Notes: generated by a model from the letters alone, not told the origin. Numbered from the stretch's first letter, positions 7,780 through 16,266 are shown. The stretch: 42,417 nucleotides of DNA from JAENVU01 sp046598395 (GCA_046598395.1 JBKJIQ010000031.1:1-42417); one strand, 5' to 3'. Program-made: numbers and translations.

Positions 7780-8238
7780 ATGCAGCACTCACCGGCCGTC
7801 GAAATCCGCTCGGGTCCCTGGGACTTCGTCGACATCCGGGGATTCCTCGATTCGACCGTGATCCCTATGCGGCTCGCGACCCACGGGTCGGTGGGGCCGA
7901 TGGTGCAGTCCCTGTGGTTTCTCTTCGACGGATCTGCGTTGTGGTGCTGCACCCAACAAGATTCGGTCGTCGCCACGCGTCTTCGGAGTGACCCTCGATG
8001 TGGCTTCGAGATCGCCGGCGACGATCCGCCCTACCGAGGGGTGCGAGGGAGGGGCGTTGCGTCACTGGATGCCGGGCTCGCGGCTGGGCTGCTCGAGCGG
8101 CTCATCAGCCGCTATCTCGTCGATCCGGAATCGCCGCTCGCGTCGTGGCTGCAATCGCGGGTGGCCGACGAGGTAGCCATCCGGATCGACACTCTCGTCG
8201 TGTCGTCGTGGGACTACTCGTCACGTATGAGCCGCTGA
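7780..8238 (+). CDS. PPOX-class (FMN-binding split barrel) protein
   Basis: A 152-residue small protein with the pyridoxamine 5'-phosphate oxidase-like split-barrel pattern. PMRLATHGSVGPMVQSLWFLFDG is the typical pair of N-terminal strands, then LWCCTQQDSVVATRLRSDPRCGF, and GVRGRG in the third strand. Such proteins bind FMN or F420 and reduce varied small molecules; the cofactor cannot be told here. The start ATG lies 24 nt after zwf with only a weak ribosome binding site, so it may be the last gene of that transcript. It converges on the acyl-CoA ligase gene. Confidence 0.75.
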   Translation: MQHSPAVEIRSGPWDFVDIRGFLDSTVIPMRLATHGSVGPMVQSLWFLFDGSALWCCTQQDSVVATRLRSDPRCGFEIAGDDPPYRGVRGRGVASLDAGLAAGLLERLISRYLVDPESPLASWLQSRVADEVAIRIDTLVVSSWDYSSRMSR

Positions 8239-8267
8239 TGGTGTGAGACCGCGGTAGACGGGACCGG

Positions 8268-9857
8268 TCAGATGGTGCGGCCGGAGCCTTCCCAGTAGGG
8301 GTCGCGGAGTTGGCGCTTGAGCAGCTTGCCGGTCGGGGTGCGGGGCAGCTGGGTACTGAACTCGACGGTCCGAGGTGCTTTGTAACCAGCGAGGTGCTCA
8401 CGAACATGCTCGATGAGAGCACGCGCTCGATCGTCGCCGGGATCGATGCCCTCGACCAACTCGACGACGGCCTTCACTTGTTCGCCGAACTCGTCGTCGG
8501 GGACCCCGAACACCGCGGCGTCGGCGACGGCCGGGTGGGTGACCAGCACGCCCTCGATCTCCGCGGGGTAGATGTTGACCCCGCCGCTGATGATCATGTC
8601 GATCTTGCGATCGGACAGGAACACGAATCCATCGTCATCGACGTAGCCAATGTCGCCGAGCGTGCCGTAGCCATCGCTCGAGTGGGCCGCGGCGGTCTGC
8701 TCCGGTGCGTTGTGATACTCGAAGTCGTTGCCCATCAGGCTCTTGAAATAGATCTGTCCCGACGTGTTCGCGGCGCACTCGTGGCTGTCATCGTCGAGCA
8801 CCCGAAGATCGATGGTGGCCAGCGCCTGGCCGATCGAGCCAGGGCGTTCGAGCCACTCGGCGCCCGAGATCATGGTGAGGAATCCGCCCTCGGTACCGCC
8901 GTAGTACTCGGTGACTTTCGGCCCCCACCATTCGAGCATCGAGCGCTTGACCGCCGGAGGGCACGGGGCCGCACCGTGGTGCGCGACCACGAGTGACGAA
9001 CCGTCGAAACCGGCGCGGATCGGCTCGGGCAACTTCAGCATGCGCAAGAGCTGAGTGGGTACGAGGTGCACGTTGGTGACTTCGTGACGATCGATGAGCT
9101 CGAGCGTCTCGGCGGGGTCGAACTGGTGGCGCATCACCACGGTCGACCCGCGGCCCACGAGGGGGAATATCGAGAACACCCATTGCGCCGAGTGGTACAT
9201 CGGGCCTTCGAGCAGTGTGACCCCGCCGCTCGGCAAGCCGAGCATGTCGGAGAACCCGGCTCCGATGAGTTCGAGCATGCCGACGTCGGCGCCCACCGCC
9301 GTGAGCGACGAGCGCACACCCTTGGGAAATCCGGTGGTGCCCGATGTGTAGAACATCGGCCCACCCATGGCCTGGCCGGGTGGCTCGGTCGGTGAGCCCG
9401 ACGCCAGGACGGACTCGTAGGCCTCGAAGGGAGTGGCCTCGGTTGTGTCATCAGCGGTTACAGCCGAGACATCGCCGATGACGATGCGTACCGGACACGC
9501 GGCGCCGAGCCGATCGGCCGCGGCTCGTCCGACCGCGAAGAACTGGTCCTCGACCACGAGTGCGTCTGCACCCGCGTCCTCCACCACGTAGACCAGTTCG
9601 TCCTCGACCCAGTGCCAGTTGACCGGCACGATCACCCACGCGGCATGCGCGGCGGCCAGCGTGATCTCGAATGCCTCACGGCGGTTGCCGCTCATCAGGG
9701 CCACGGTGGATCCGGGCCCGAGGCCGCGAGCCCGAAGGGCGCTGATGAAGCGATTGGCCCGCTCGTCGAACTCTGACCAGCTCGTGGCGCCGCGCTCATC
9801 GACGAGCGCCGGAGTGTCGGGGTGCTGCTCGGCAATCTTGCTCAGGAGTTGGGTCAT
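8268..9857 (-). CDS. AMP-dependent acyl-CoA ligase
   Basis: A 529-residue member of the ANL (acyl/aryl-CoA synthetase) superfamily, which activates a carboxylic acid with ATP to an acyl-adenylate and then a CoA thioester. The P-loop-like YTSGTTGFPKG is near residue 169. YYGGTEGG forms the adenylate-binding A5 motif, GDIGYVDDDGF follows, and SDRKIDMIISGGVNIYPAEIE is the hinge region. The catalytic lysine is in PRTPTGKLLKR near the C-terminus. The ATG at 9857 is preceded by a GAGGGA ribosome binding site. It is the last gene of the aromatic-catabolism cluster, 117 nt after the FAH-family gene, so an aromatic or short branched acid is a likely substrate; this is inferred from context. Confidence 0.92.
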   Translation of the reverse strand: MTQLLSKIAEQHPDTPALVDERGATSWSEFDERANRFISALRARGLGPGSTVALMSGNRREAFEITLAAAHAAWVIVPVNWHWVEDELVYVVEDAGADALVVEDQFFAVGRAAADRLGAACPVRIVIGDVSAVTADDTTEATPFEAYESVLASGSPTEPPGQAMGGPMFYTSGTTGFPKGVRSSLTAVGADVGMLELIGAGFSDMLGLPSGGVTLLEGPMYHSAQWVFSIFPLVGRGSTVVMRHQFDPAETLELIDRHEVTNVHLVPTQLLRMLKLPEPIRAGFDGSSLVVAHHGAAPCPPAVKRSMLEWWGPKVTEYYGGTEGGFLTMISGAEWLERPGSIGQALATIDLRVLDDDSHECAANTSGQIYFKSLMGNDFEYHNAPEQTAAAHSSDGYGTLGDIGYVDDDGFVFLSDRKIDMIISGGVNIYPAEIEGVLVTHPAVADAAVFGVPDDEFGEQVKAVVELVEGIDPGDDRARALIEHVREHLAGYKAPRTVEFSTQLPRTPTGKLLKRQLRDPYWEGSGRTI

Positions 9858-9974
9858 GGCGGTCCCTCGGCGTTTGCGTCTTGCGCGGCCCGAGGAGTCT
9901 TAGTCCATGTCAATCTCGACGCGCCGAACCGGGAGGTCCCCCTGTTGTCTTCCTCTCCGATGGAGCGCGCGTCA

Positions 9975-10832
9975 TCAGACCGTCAGAGGACTCACTCCCG
10001 CGATGCAGAGGTTGCGCAGTTCGCCGATGACGTCGGCTCCCGAGACGATGATCTCGCCGGGGGCCAGGAAGCGGCCACTGGCCATGCCGACCCCCGACGG
10101 GGTGCCGCTGAAGATCAGGTCGCCCGGGTAGAGCGGGCAGATCGACGAGAGATACGCCACGATGGTGGGAATCGAGAAGATCAGCTCGGTCGACCGGGCT
10201 GACTGCATGCGTTCGCCGGCGACATCGCACCAGAGCGCGATGTCGTCGGGATCGCCGAATGTGTCGATGGAGACGAGCGCGGGCCCGATCGGCCCGTAGT
10301 TAGCGAAGCTCTTGCCGAGACAGAACTGCGGAGGCATGCCGGTCATCTGCACCGCCCGATCGGAGATGTCTTGTCCGAGCGTGAGCCCCGCGACCACGTT
10401 CCACGCGTCGGCCACTCCAATACGGCTCGTTTCGTCACCGATCACCGCGACGATCTCGACCTCCCAGTCGACCATCTCTCCCGACAAGGGAACATCCGCG
10501 GTCGGGCCGGCAATGCAGCTCGGGAACTTCGTGAAGGTGAGCGGTGCCGGTGGCAACTGGGCGCCGGATTCGTTGGCGTGATCTCGGTAGTTCAGTCCGA
10601 TGCCGAACACCTGGCGGGGCCGGGGCACCGGCGCGCCGAGCGCCGCATCGGCGATGAGGCCGTTCGCGGTTGCGGACTCGCAGCGTTCCTGAAGCGCGTG
10701 CAACGCGCGGTGGCGGGCGATGGCGGCGAGCGGATCGGCGAGGCCGGGGTCGCCGGACAGTCCGGCGAGGTCGTACCACTCGCTGCGGTGTTCGAGTGCG
10801 GCGCGATCGTTGACCGTGACGAGTCGGAACAT
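9975..10832 (-). CDS. Fumarylacetoacetate hydrolase (FAH) family protein
   Basis: A 285-residue FAH-superfamily protein. Members hydrolyse or hydrate ring-cleavage products or decarboxylate oxaloacetate-like acids using Mg2+ or Mn2+. The family start GIGLNYRDHANESG lies at about residues 77-90, the metal-ligand DWEVEIVAVIGDE follows at about 128, and the C-terminal YLSSICPLYPGDLIFSGTP with GVG is typical. A strong AAGGAAGG ribosome binding site (10838-10845) precedes the ATG at 10832. It follows the flavin monooxygenase by 33 nt. In context it probably acts on the product of extradiol ring cleavage. Confidence 0.92.
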   Translation of the reverse strand: MFRLVTVNDRAALEHRSEWYDLAGLSGDPGLADPLAAIARHRALHALQERCESATANGLIADAALGAPVPRPRQVFGIGLNYRDHANESGAQLPPAPLTFTKFPSCIAGPTADVPLSGEMVDWEVEIVAVIGDETSRIGVADAWNVVAGLTLGQDISDRAVQMTGMPPQFCLGKSFANYGPIGPALVSIDTFGDPDDIALWCDVAGERMQSARSTELIFSIPTIVAYLSSICPLYPGDLIFSGTPSGVGMASGRFLAPGEIIVSGADVIGELRNLCIAGVSPLTV

Positions 10833-10837
10833 CGTTA

Positions 10838-10845
10838 CCTTCCTT
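10838..10845 (-). promoter_or_regulatory. Strong ribosome binding site of the FAH-family gene
   Basis: AAGGAAGG on the minus strand, 5 nt before the ATG at 10832. It is one of the few strong Shine-Dalgarno sites in the window and fits an internal operon gene that cannot be translated leaderlessly. Confidence 0.6.
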
Positions 10846-10865
10846 CGATTTTGTGGTGGTATCGC

Positions 10866-12359
10866 TCACGCTGAGCGTGAGGTCTGACCTTCGGTGGGCA
10901 TCATCATCCATCGAGCCGCGATGTGCTGATCCGGGCGAACCAACAGCGCACCCGCGTCGGGTATCCCGAGGATGCCCGACCACCAACCGTCGGGATCCTC
11001 GAAGTCGATGCCGACCCGTAGGTCGGCCTCCGGGCTTTCACCGGTTGGCCCGGCAATGAGCACGGACCGATCCAACGGGATCAGATCCAGCGTCGAGCAG
11101 GTCGCTTCGCCGCGTCGGATCCAACCGTTGGGAAGCCGCCCGCCGGGACGGCTCGATGGACTGTAGGTGCGAACCGGGTCGAGCTCGTCAGCGAGCGCGA
11201 CGTCGTCCTCGTCGTCGGGGTCTTCGGTGTCGGGGTCGGCGCCGAGCGCGATCGGCACCTCGATGAGCTTCAGCGCGTTGTCGAGACTTACCTCGGCGTT
11301 GCGCTGCGCGACCGGGCGCCGCTCCCGCTCGTACGAGTCGAGGAGATCGGTACCGGCCTGGCCGTTCTCGACCGCGGCCAGTTTCCACCCAAGATTGTGT
11401 GCGTCCTGCACGCCGGTATTGAGCCCGAGTCCGCCCGTCGGTGGAAACCGGTGCGCAGCATCGCCCACCAAGAAGATACGGCCATCACGAAAACGCGGCG
11501 CGACCTGCGCGGTCATCGTCCAGGTCGCGACGGTCACGATCTCGAAGTCCACATCCGGGTTCGAAAGCGCAGCCCGGACGAGCTGCTCGCAACGTTGCGG
11601 CGTGTACGACGCCGCGTCTTCGACGTCGGGGTCGTAGGCATACAGGTAGACCCATTCCCGGTCGGCGTCGTGCGCGACGAACGCGCCGCCCGACGCCGGA
11701 TCACAGATCCAGAACAACACGCCGGGCGCTTCGCCGACGAGGTCACGCAGGTTCGCCGCGAGGTGCACCATCACGAAACTCTGGATGCGGTGCGGTCCCT
11801 CGGGCTCGATGCCGAGCATGCGGCGGACGGGACTCGACGCGCCGTCGCACGCGAGCAACCAGCGGCTCGAGACCGCGATCGGGCCATTCGGTCCGGTGAT
11901 CGTGGAGGCCACGCCCGCTTCGTCGGCGGTCGCGGACTCCCAACGATGGTCGTAGCGCACGGGTGTCCCCGCGGCGACGAGCTCGGCGACGAGTAACGGC
12001 TCGAGATGATGTTGGGAGAGATTGCGCAGTGGGGTAGGGGTAACCGCCAGCTGCTCGTCGCCTTGGCGTTCATACGGCAGGCTGCCGATGACCTCGCCGC
12101 CGAGCTTCGTCACCCAGTGCACGGTTCCGGCGTCGGCCGGGTTCTGCGCGTGCGAGCGGATGTCGTCCACGTCGAGGCCGATCTGGCGCCAGATCTCGAA
12201 GGTGCGCGCGTTGATCGCGTGCGCGGCGGGCGCCCGCTGAGGCCCTTCGCGACGGTCCACGATTATCACGGAACAACCCAGCCGTTCGAGCAACAGTGCG
12301 GCCGTCAACCCCGTGGGCCCCGCCCCAACGATCAAGACATCGACGTCAAGGTGTTGCAT
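10866..12359 (-). CDS. FAD-dependent aromatic hydroxylase (PheA/TfdB/MhpA type)
   Basis: A 497-residue group A flavin monooxygenase, which uses NAD(P)H and O2 to add a hydroxyl group to a phenolic ring. The ADP-binding GAGPTG is at residues 12-17, the DG motif is CDGASSPVRR at 171-180, and the second FAD motif is FLVGDAAHRFPPTGGLG followed by GVQDAHNLGWKLAA. The order and spacing match phenol/2,4-dichlorophenol hydroxylases and MhpA. Its ATG shares one base with the stop of the upstream SDR (TGATG). With an extradiol dioxygenase in the same operon, it likely makes the catechol that is cleaved. The actual substrate is unknown. Confidence 0.92.
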   Translation of the reverse strand: MQHLDVDVLIVGAGPTGLTAALLLERLGCSVIIVDRREGPQRAPAAHAINARTFEIWRQIGLDVDDIRSHAQNPADAGTVHWVTKLGGEVIGSLPYERQGDEQLAVTPTPLRNLSQHHLEPLLVAELVAAGTPVRYDHRWESATADEAGVASTITGPNGPIAVSSRWLLACDGASSPVRRMLGIEPEGPHRIQSFVMVHLAANLRDLVGEAPGVLFWICDPASGGAFVAHDADREWVYLYAYDPDVEDAASYTPQRCEQLVRAALSNPDVDFEIVTVATWTMTAQVAPRFRDGRIFLVGDAAHRFPPTGGLGLNTGVQDAHNLGWKLAAVENGQAGTDLLDSYERERRPVAQRNAEVSLDNALKLIEVPIALGADPDTEDPDDEDDVALADELDPVRTYSPSSRPGGRLPNGWIRRGEATCSTLDLIPLDRSVLIAGPTGESPEADLRVGIDFEDPDGWWSGILGIPDAGALLVRPDQHIAARWMMMPTEGQTSRSA

Positions 12360-13137
12360 CAGAAGACGCCCGGGTAGGAAGCGCCATCGAGGTGGAGGTT
12401 CTGGCCCGAGATGTATCCGGCCTGAGCGCTACAGAGATACGCGCACGCGTCGCCAACTTCCTCGGGCCGGCCGAGCCGACCCGCGGCGATCGTGGCCGCG
12501 ATCTCTGCGTAGGCGTCCTCGAGAGTGATCCCTTTGATCGCGACGGCAAGCTCGGCCATCTGACGCTGGCGCCCTGTGTCGATGCGTTCCGGCAGCAGGT
12601 TGTTGATCGTGACGTTCGCGGCCGCAACCTCGCGCGACAGTCCCTTCACGGCGGAAGTGAGTCCGGTGCGCGCGGCCGATGACAACCCCATCGCCGCATG
12701 GGGTGCCGTGACCATGGCCGAGGTGATATTGACGATGCGACCGAACCGGCGTGCAGCCATGCCATCGATCACGTCGCGAATGAGCAGCAACGGTGCGAGC
12801 ATGTTGGCGTCGATGGCGGCGATCCATTCGTCGCGGCCCCACTGTTGGAACTGGCCAGGTGGTGGGCCGCCGTTGTTGGTGACGAGGATGTCGGGTTCCG
12901 GGCATGCGGCCATCAGCGCGACACGTGTCTCCGGCTCCGCAATGTCGCCGAGGACAGTGTGCACGGTCACCGTCGACCCGGCGCGCAACCTGGCGGCGGC
13001 GGCGTCGAGGCGTTGCAGATACGCCCATTGATCACAACGTGCACGCCTTCGCGTGGCAGTGACTCTGCGCAGGCGAATCCAAGGCCGGCGCTTGATGCGG
13101 CCACAATCGCGTGCCGTCCGGCGATACCGAGATCCAT
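12359..13137 (-). pseudogene. SDR family oxidoreductase, frameshifted near 13019
   Basis: A classical short-chain dehydrogenase split by a -1 shift. From ATG 13137 the first frame gives MDLGIAGRHAIVAASSAGLG through VVINGR (codon 39). After codon 39 the bases AT (13020-13019) stand where a full codon is expected, and the next frame continues with LQRLDAAAARLRAG to the stop at 12359. The whole span is 779 nt, one short of 260 codons. The second part has NNGGPPPG, NITS and the C-terminal ISGQNLHLDGAS. The usual catalytic Tyr-xxx-Lys is not obvious: after NITS the expected place reads LSSAARTGLTSAVKGL, so Tyr appears replaced. Start and stop overlap both neighbours as TGATG. A sequencing error is as likely as real loss. 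Confidence 0.85.
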
Positions 13138-14066
13138 CAGAAGTCCAGGTCCGCCGGGGGTGGCGGTCCCCATTGGTTGATCGGATCCAACAGCCCGTAG
13201 CTGCCACCCGGGATATCGGCAGTCAGGAGGTCGGAGTCGGTCCAATGCTCGACCGTGAAACCGAGCGGGTCTTTCCAATAGTCGAAGACCTGCCCACCCA
13301 GAACGTGACGGCCGATCCCCCAATAGTGGCGGCGCGATTCGGCCAACAGATGATCGTGACCCGCCATGAGATCGTCGAAGTCGGCGACCTCCCACGCGCA
13401 ATGGCCAAGCCGAACCTCACCGGTTTCGACGATCAACAATGTGTGGTGATCGGCGGGTTGGTCGCCGCGATCGCAGCGCATGAAGCGGCCGATTGGCTCT
13501 TCGGGGGTGCTGAGGTAGATGTCGTCGGACGCGAGTAGCCCGAGGGTGTCGGAATACCAGCCGGCGAGCGTGGCGAGAGAAGGTGTCTTCAATGCGGCGT
13601 GGCCGAACCGCTTCACCTGCGACGCACCCGTCGGAACGCGCTGGAGCTCACCGATTCTCACCCGATCGTTCCCGACGTTCAGCGGCGCGTGGCGCCGAAC
13701 CGCGATCGGCTCGGCAGCTTCGATGTCGGCGACAACGTCCACGACGCGACCGTCCGGGTCGGTGAGGTGCACGACCCATCCGCCGCCGGGTTCGTCGAGG
13801 TGCTCGACCAAAGTTCCGGAGATCGCGGCGAGCTGGTGGAGATCGGCACGGGTCGCCTCGAACGCCAGGCCGAGGAACGCGGGCTCGCCGAGATGGGTCA
13901 CATGGACGTGGTGATCCGCATCGGTGCCGCGCATGTACAGCGCGGCGTCGGTGCGCGAGGCGGTGTGCATCCCGAACGAGTGAAGGAAGGTCTCCATCTC
14001 ATCGAGTTCGGGCGCACGGAAGCGGGGGAACGCCACGTCGTTGACTCGGATGATCGGATCAGGCAT
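13137..14066 (-). CDS. Type I extradiol ring-cleavage dioxygenase (VOC family)
   Basis: A 309-residue two-domain vicinal-oxygen-chelate protein that should open a catechol ring next to the diol using Fe(II) and O2. The second domain carries a full active site at BphC-like spacing: ligands H156 (FGHAALKT), H222 (GHCAWEV) and E273 (FTVEHW). Catalytic residues H207/H208, H254 and Y263 (FDYWKDP) are also in place. The N-terminal domain lacks these, as in the family. The ATG at 14066 follows a TACCGT box by 7 nt, suggesting that this is the first, leaderless gene of the operon that continues with the SDR, hydroxylase, FAH protein and ligase. Confidence 0.9.
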   Translation of the reverse strand: MPDPIIRVNDVAFPRFRAPELDEMETFLHSFGMHTASRTDAALYMRGTDADHHVHVTHLGEPAFLGLAFEATRADLHQLAAISGTLVEHLDEPGGGWVVHLTDPDGRVVDVVADIEAAEPIAVRRHAPLNVGNDRVRIGELQRVPTGASQVKRFGHAALKTPSLATLAGWYSDTLGLLASDDIYLSTPEEPIGRFMRCDRGDQPADHHTLLIVETGEVRLGHCAWEVADFDDLMAGHDHLLAESRRHYWGIGRHVLGGQVFDYWKDPLGFTVEHWTDSDLLTADIPGGSYGLLDPINQWGPPPPADLDF

Positions 14067-14073
14067 GGGTAGA

Positions 14074-14079
14074 ACGGTA
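14074..14079 (-). promoter_or_regulatory. -10 box of the aromatic-catabolism operon
   Basis: On the minus strand TACCGT is followed by seven bases and then the ATG at 14066. No Shine-Dalgarno site is present, so the first gene is probably read from a leaderless mRNA. Confidence 0.5.
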
Positions 14080-14082
14080 GGA

Positions 14083-14325
14083 GATCGAAGTTTCCAATCG
14101 AGCTACGTGCAAACGGGCGACCCAACAACGAATGCCTGGGACGCCTACAGCTACGTTGTGAACGACGACCCAACCAAGCTTGACGAGTGCAATGGCCGGA
14201 TCGGACCCGATGGCACCTACCGGTACTACGCCACCTCGGCTTGGCCACACGTGATTGGCTGCTTTACGGTTACGCCTACACCACAGACGGGCGCGGCCGC
14301 CGCGGGGATGCCAGCGATGGGGTAG
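14083..14325 (+). pseudogene. C-terminal remnant of a YHYH-domain protein
   Basis: The plus-strand frame ending at 14325 contains WDAYSYV, LDECNGRIGPDGTYRYYAT and WPHVIGCF. This matches the end of secreted YHYH-domain proteins, where LDECNG, a YHYH tetrapeptide and an IGCF-like ending are typical. Here the YHYH reads YRYY, so both histidines are lost. The 5' two-thirds of such a gene is absent, because the dioxygenase gene occupies that DNA on the other strand. An in-frame ATG at 14041 would give a 94-residue product, but it overlaps the dioxygenase start. I take it as a decayed fragment between the catabolic operon and the acyl-CoA dehydrogenase. Confidence 0.6.
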
Positions 14326-14342
14326 GTCCAGAAACCGTTGGA

Positions 14343-15623
14343 TTAGGTGCGGGCGGCGATGTACTTCGCGTAGCCGTCGGCCAGTTCGCGGAGTTGCGGG
14401 TCCGCGGCGAACTTCGGCTCGAATTTTTCGCGCGCCGCGGCCCGTTTGGCCGGGATGTATTCCGTGGGCCAGTACCCCTCATGCGGTCGGTATCCCTTCA
14501 GCACGTTGCGGGCGACGGTGGCCTTGTGGACCTCGTCCACTCCGTCGGCGATGCCCATCGTGGGAGCAGTCGCGTACATGGCCTGGATCGGCGTGAGATT
14601 GGTCGTGCCGAGCGAACCCAGGATGTGGAGAGCGTTAAACGACACTTCGCGGAGCACCTTGGCCATCGTGTACTTCACGGCCGCGATATCGGTGCGAGCC
14701 TCCTGGGTGCTCGTGTTGTCGATCTTCCATGCCGTTTCGAGGACGAAGAGTCGCAGCATCCGGATGGAGGCGTACGAGTCGGCGATCTTCTCCTGCACCA
14801 TCTGGTGGTCGCCGATGATCTTGCCGTGCGACTCGCGGCTGAGCGCGCGCTCGCACATCATGTCGAAGGCGAGTTTGCACTGGGAGATCGTACGCATCGC
14901 ATGGTGGATGCGACCGCCGCCGAGGCGACGTTGCGCGAGCACCTTGGCGCCGTCTTCGGGCCCGAGTAAGTGATCAGCCGGCACGCGAACGTCGCGATAG
15001 ATGATGTGATTGTGTGATCGCGGCTCCGGCATGATCTCCACACCCGGCGTATCCCGAGGCACCACGAACATCCCGTTCGTGCACATCACGAAGAGAATGT
15101 CGGCGACCCGCCCGGCGCTGGTGAACCACTTCTCGCCATTGATCACCCACTCGTCGCCATCGCGCAGCGCGTGCGTCCGAAACAGATTCGGATCGGAACC
15201 GCCCTGGGGCTCGGTCATCGAATACGCCGACCAGATCTCTTGGTTCAGCATCGGCACCAGCCAGCGCTGCTTCTGCTCTTCGGTGCCGTACGCCGCCAGC
15301 ATCTCCATATTCCCCGTATCCGGCGCGGCCGACCCGAAGATCTGGGGCGCGGAGCCGTAGCGACCGAGGATCTCGTTGAGGAGTCCCAGTTTGAGTTGGC
15401 CGAATCCGGGTCCGCCCAACTCCTCGTCGAGGAAGATCGCCCACAGTCCCTGGGCCTTGACCTCGTCCTGTAACGGTTTGACGAGGGCCTTGATCTTCGG
15501 GTCCTTCGACCGCACGGCATACGGGAAGATCAGGTCGAGCGGCTCAACTTCTTCTCGACAGAACTCGTCGACCCAGTCGAGCTTCTTCTGAAACGCTGGT
15601 TCGGTGGAGAAATCCCAACCCAT
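14343..15623 (-). CDS. Acyl-CoA dehydrogenase
   Basis: A 426-residue flavoprotein of the acyl-CoA dehydrogenase family, which introduces a 2,3-double bond into an acyl-CoA and passes electrons to ETF. Family features in order are the N-terminal helical part, SAYSMTEPQGGSDPN and WVINGEKWFTSAG in the FAD/substrate region, and the C-terminal helical domain ending GIADGVDEVHKATVARNVL, which resembles the ACAD10/11-like branch. Length is normal. The start is ATG 15623; a GGAAAG lies a little far upstream. It is read in the same direction as the aromatic cluster but separated by the YHYH remnant, so it may belong to the same catabolic programme. Confidence 0.93.
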   Translation of the reverse strand: MGWDFSTEPAFQKKLDWVDEFCREEVEPLDLIFPYAVRSKDPKIKALVKPLQDEVKAQGLWAIFLDEELGGPGFGQLKLGLLNEILGRYGSAPQIFGSAAPDTGNMEMLAAYGTEEQKQRWLVPMLNQEIWSAYSMTEPQGGSDPNLFRTHALRDGDEWVINGEKWFTSAGRVADILFVMCTNGMFVVPRDTPGVEIMPEPRSHNHIIYRDVRVPADHLLGPEDGAKVLAQRRLGGGRIHHAMRTISQCKLAFDMMCERALSRESHGKIIGDHQMVQEKIADSYASIRMLRLFVLETAWKIDNTSTQEARTDIAAVKYTMAKVLREVSFNALHILGSLGTTNLTPIQAMYATAPTMGIADGVDEVHKATVARNVLKGYRPHEGYWPTEYIPAKRAAAREKFEPKFAADPQLRELADGYAKYIAART

Positions 15624-15663
15624 GAGGCACGTACTTTCCGGAGAGGCAACGAGAACGTCGTGA

Positions 15664-16122
15664 TCATATGGGCTCGATCACGAACCGTTGCACGGGGTGA
15701 TCGTCGAAGGTCTCGTCACGGAAGGGGACCGGAATCGCCGTTCGCCAGAACGCGGTCGCGTGGGTGTTGGCGATGATCTGTCGGACCTGCCACTCGCCGG
15801 GGAACCTCGCAAAGATGTCGCGGGCTGCACGCGCAGCGATGCCGTCGTGGCGGTAATGGCGCATGACGAAGAACTCCGCCATGTCGTGCGGGGTGCCCGA
15901 GCGCACGAGCGCGAACCCCGCGAGCTTGCCGTCGACACGGATCAGAAATGGCGAACGCTGCGGCTCGGTCCAGTAGTGGTCGAGGTACCGGTATCCGAAC
16001 GATCCGTGCTCATCGACGTCCAATGCCAGGTACCCAGACAGGTCGTGGATGTACAGCTCAAGCAGTCGCGTCACCACTGGCTTGTCGGCGAACGCCGCCT
16101 CGCTGACCTCGACGTTGACCAT
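15664..16122 (-). CDS. GNAT family N-acetyltransferase
   Basis: A 152-residue GCN5-related acetyltransferase, chosen to start at ATG 16122 because the residues upstream are low-complexity and lie in the repeat-bearing intergenic DNA. It begins VNVEVSEAAFADKPVVTRLL, then has FLIRVDGKLAGFALVR (the central beta strands) and MRHYRHDGIAARAARDIFAR, where the acetyl-CoA pyrophosphate loop normally lies (motif A; here RHDGIA in place of R/QxxGxG/A). QIIANTHATAFWRTAI forms the late part. The acceptor is unknown. It is divergent from the sulfotransferase gene across 144 nt. Confidence 0.8.
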   Translation of the reverse strand: MVNVEVSEAAFADKPVVTRLLELYIHDLSGYLALDVDEHGSFGYRYLDHYWTEPQRSPFLIRVDGKLAGFALVRSGTPHDMAEFFVMRHYRHDGIAARAARDIFARFPGEWQVRQIIANTHATAFWRTAIPVPFRDETFDDHPVQRFVIEPI

Positions 16123-16161
16123 GCGTTCAGTCTCGCGTGCCGGGCGAAGGTGCCCGAGCAC

Positions 16162-16194
16162 GAGGACTACGAGGACTACGAGGACTACGAGGAC
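16162..16194. repeat. 9-bp tandem repeat, 3.7 copies
   Basis: GAGGACTAC is repeated three times exactly (16162-16188) and followed by a partial copy GAGGAC. It lies in the divergent gap between the GNAT and sulfotransferase genes, about 70 nt before the latter. Copy number is likely to vary between strains. Confidence 0.9.
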
Positions 16195-16254
16195 ACGGAA
16201 CGCGTGGCCGCGTTCGATGCGCGCGTGGCGGAAATCAAGGTCAGAGGGCACTGA

Positions 16255-16260
16255 TATCGT
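16255..16260 (+). promoter_or_regulatory. -10 box for the sulfotransferase gene
   Basis: TATCGT is followed by GCGCCA and then the ATG at 16267. The six-base gap puts the transcription start at the initiation codon, and there is no Shine-Dalgarno sequence. Confidence 0.5.
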
Positions 16261-16266
16261 GCGCCA

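Noticed and set aside
8247..8269. GACCG...CGGTC inverted repeat as a terminator between PPOX and acyl-CoA ligase genes
   Set aside because: Five-bp stem with a 13-nt loop, no T-run, and one arm lies in the ligase stop region; too weak to call.
14041..14082. Translation of the YHYH frame from ATG 14041 as a normal small gene
   Set aside because: The start lies inside the dioxygenase gene on the other strand, has no ribosome binding site, and the motif is degenerate; a remnant is simpler.
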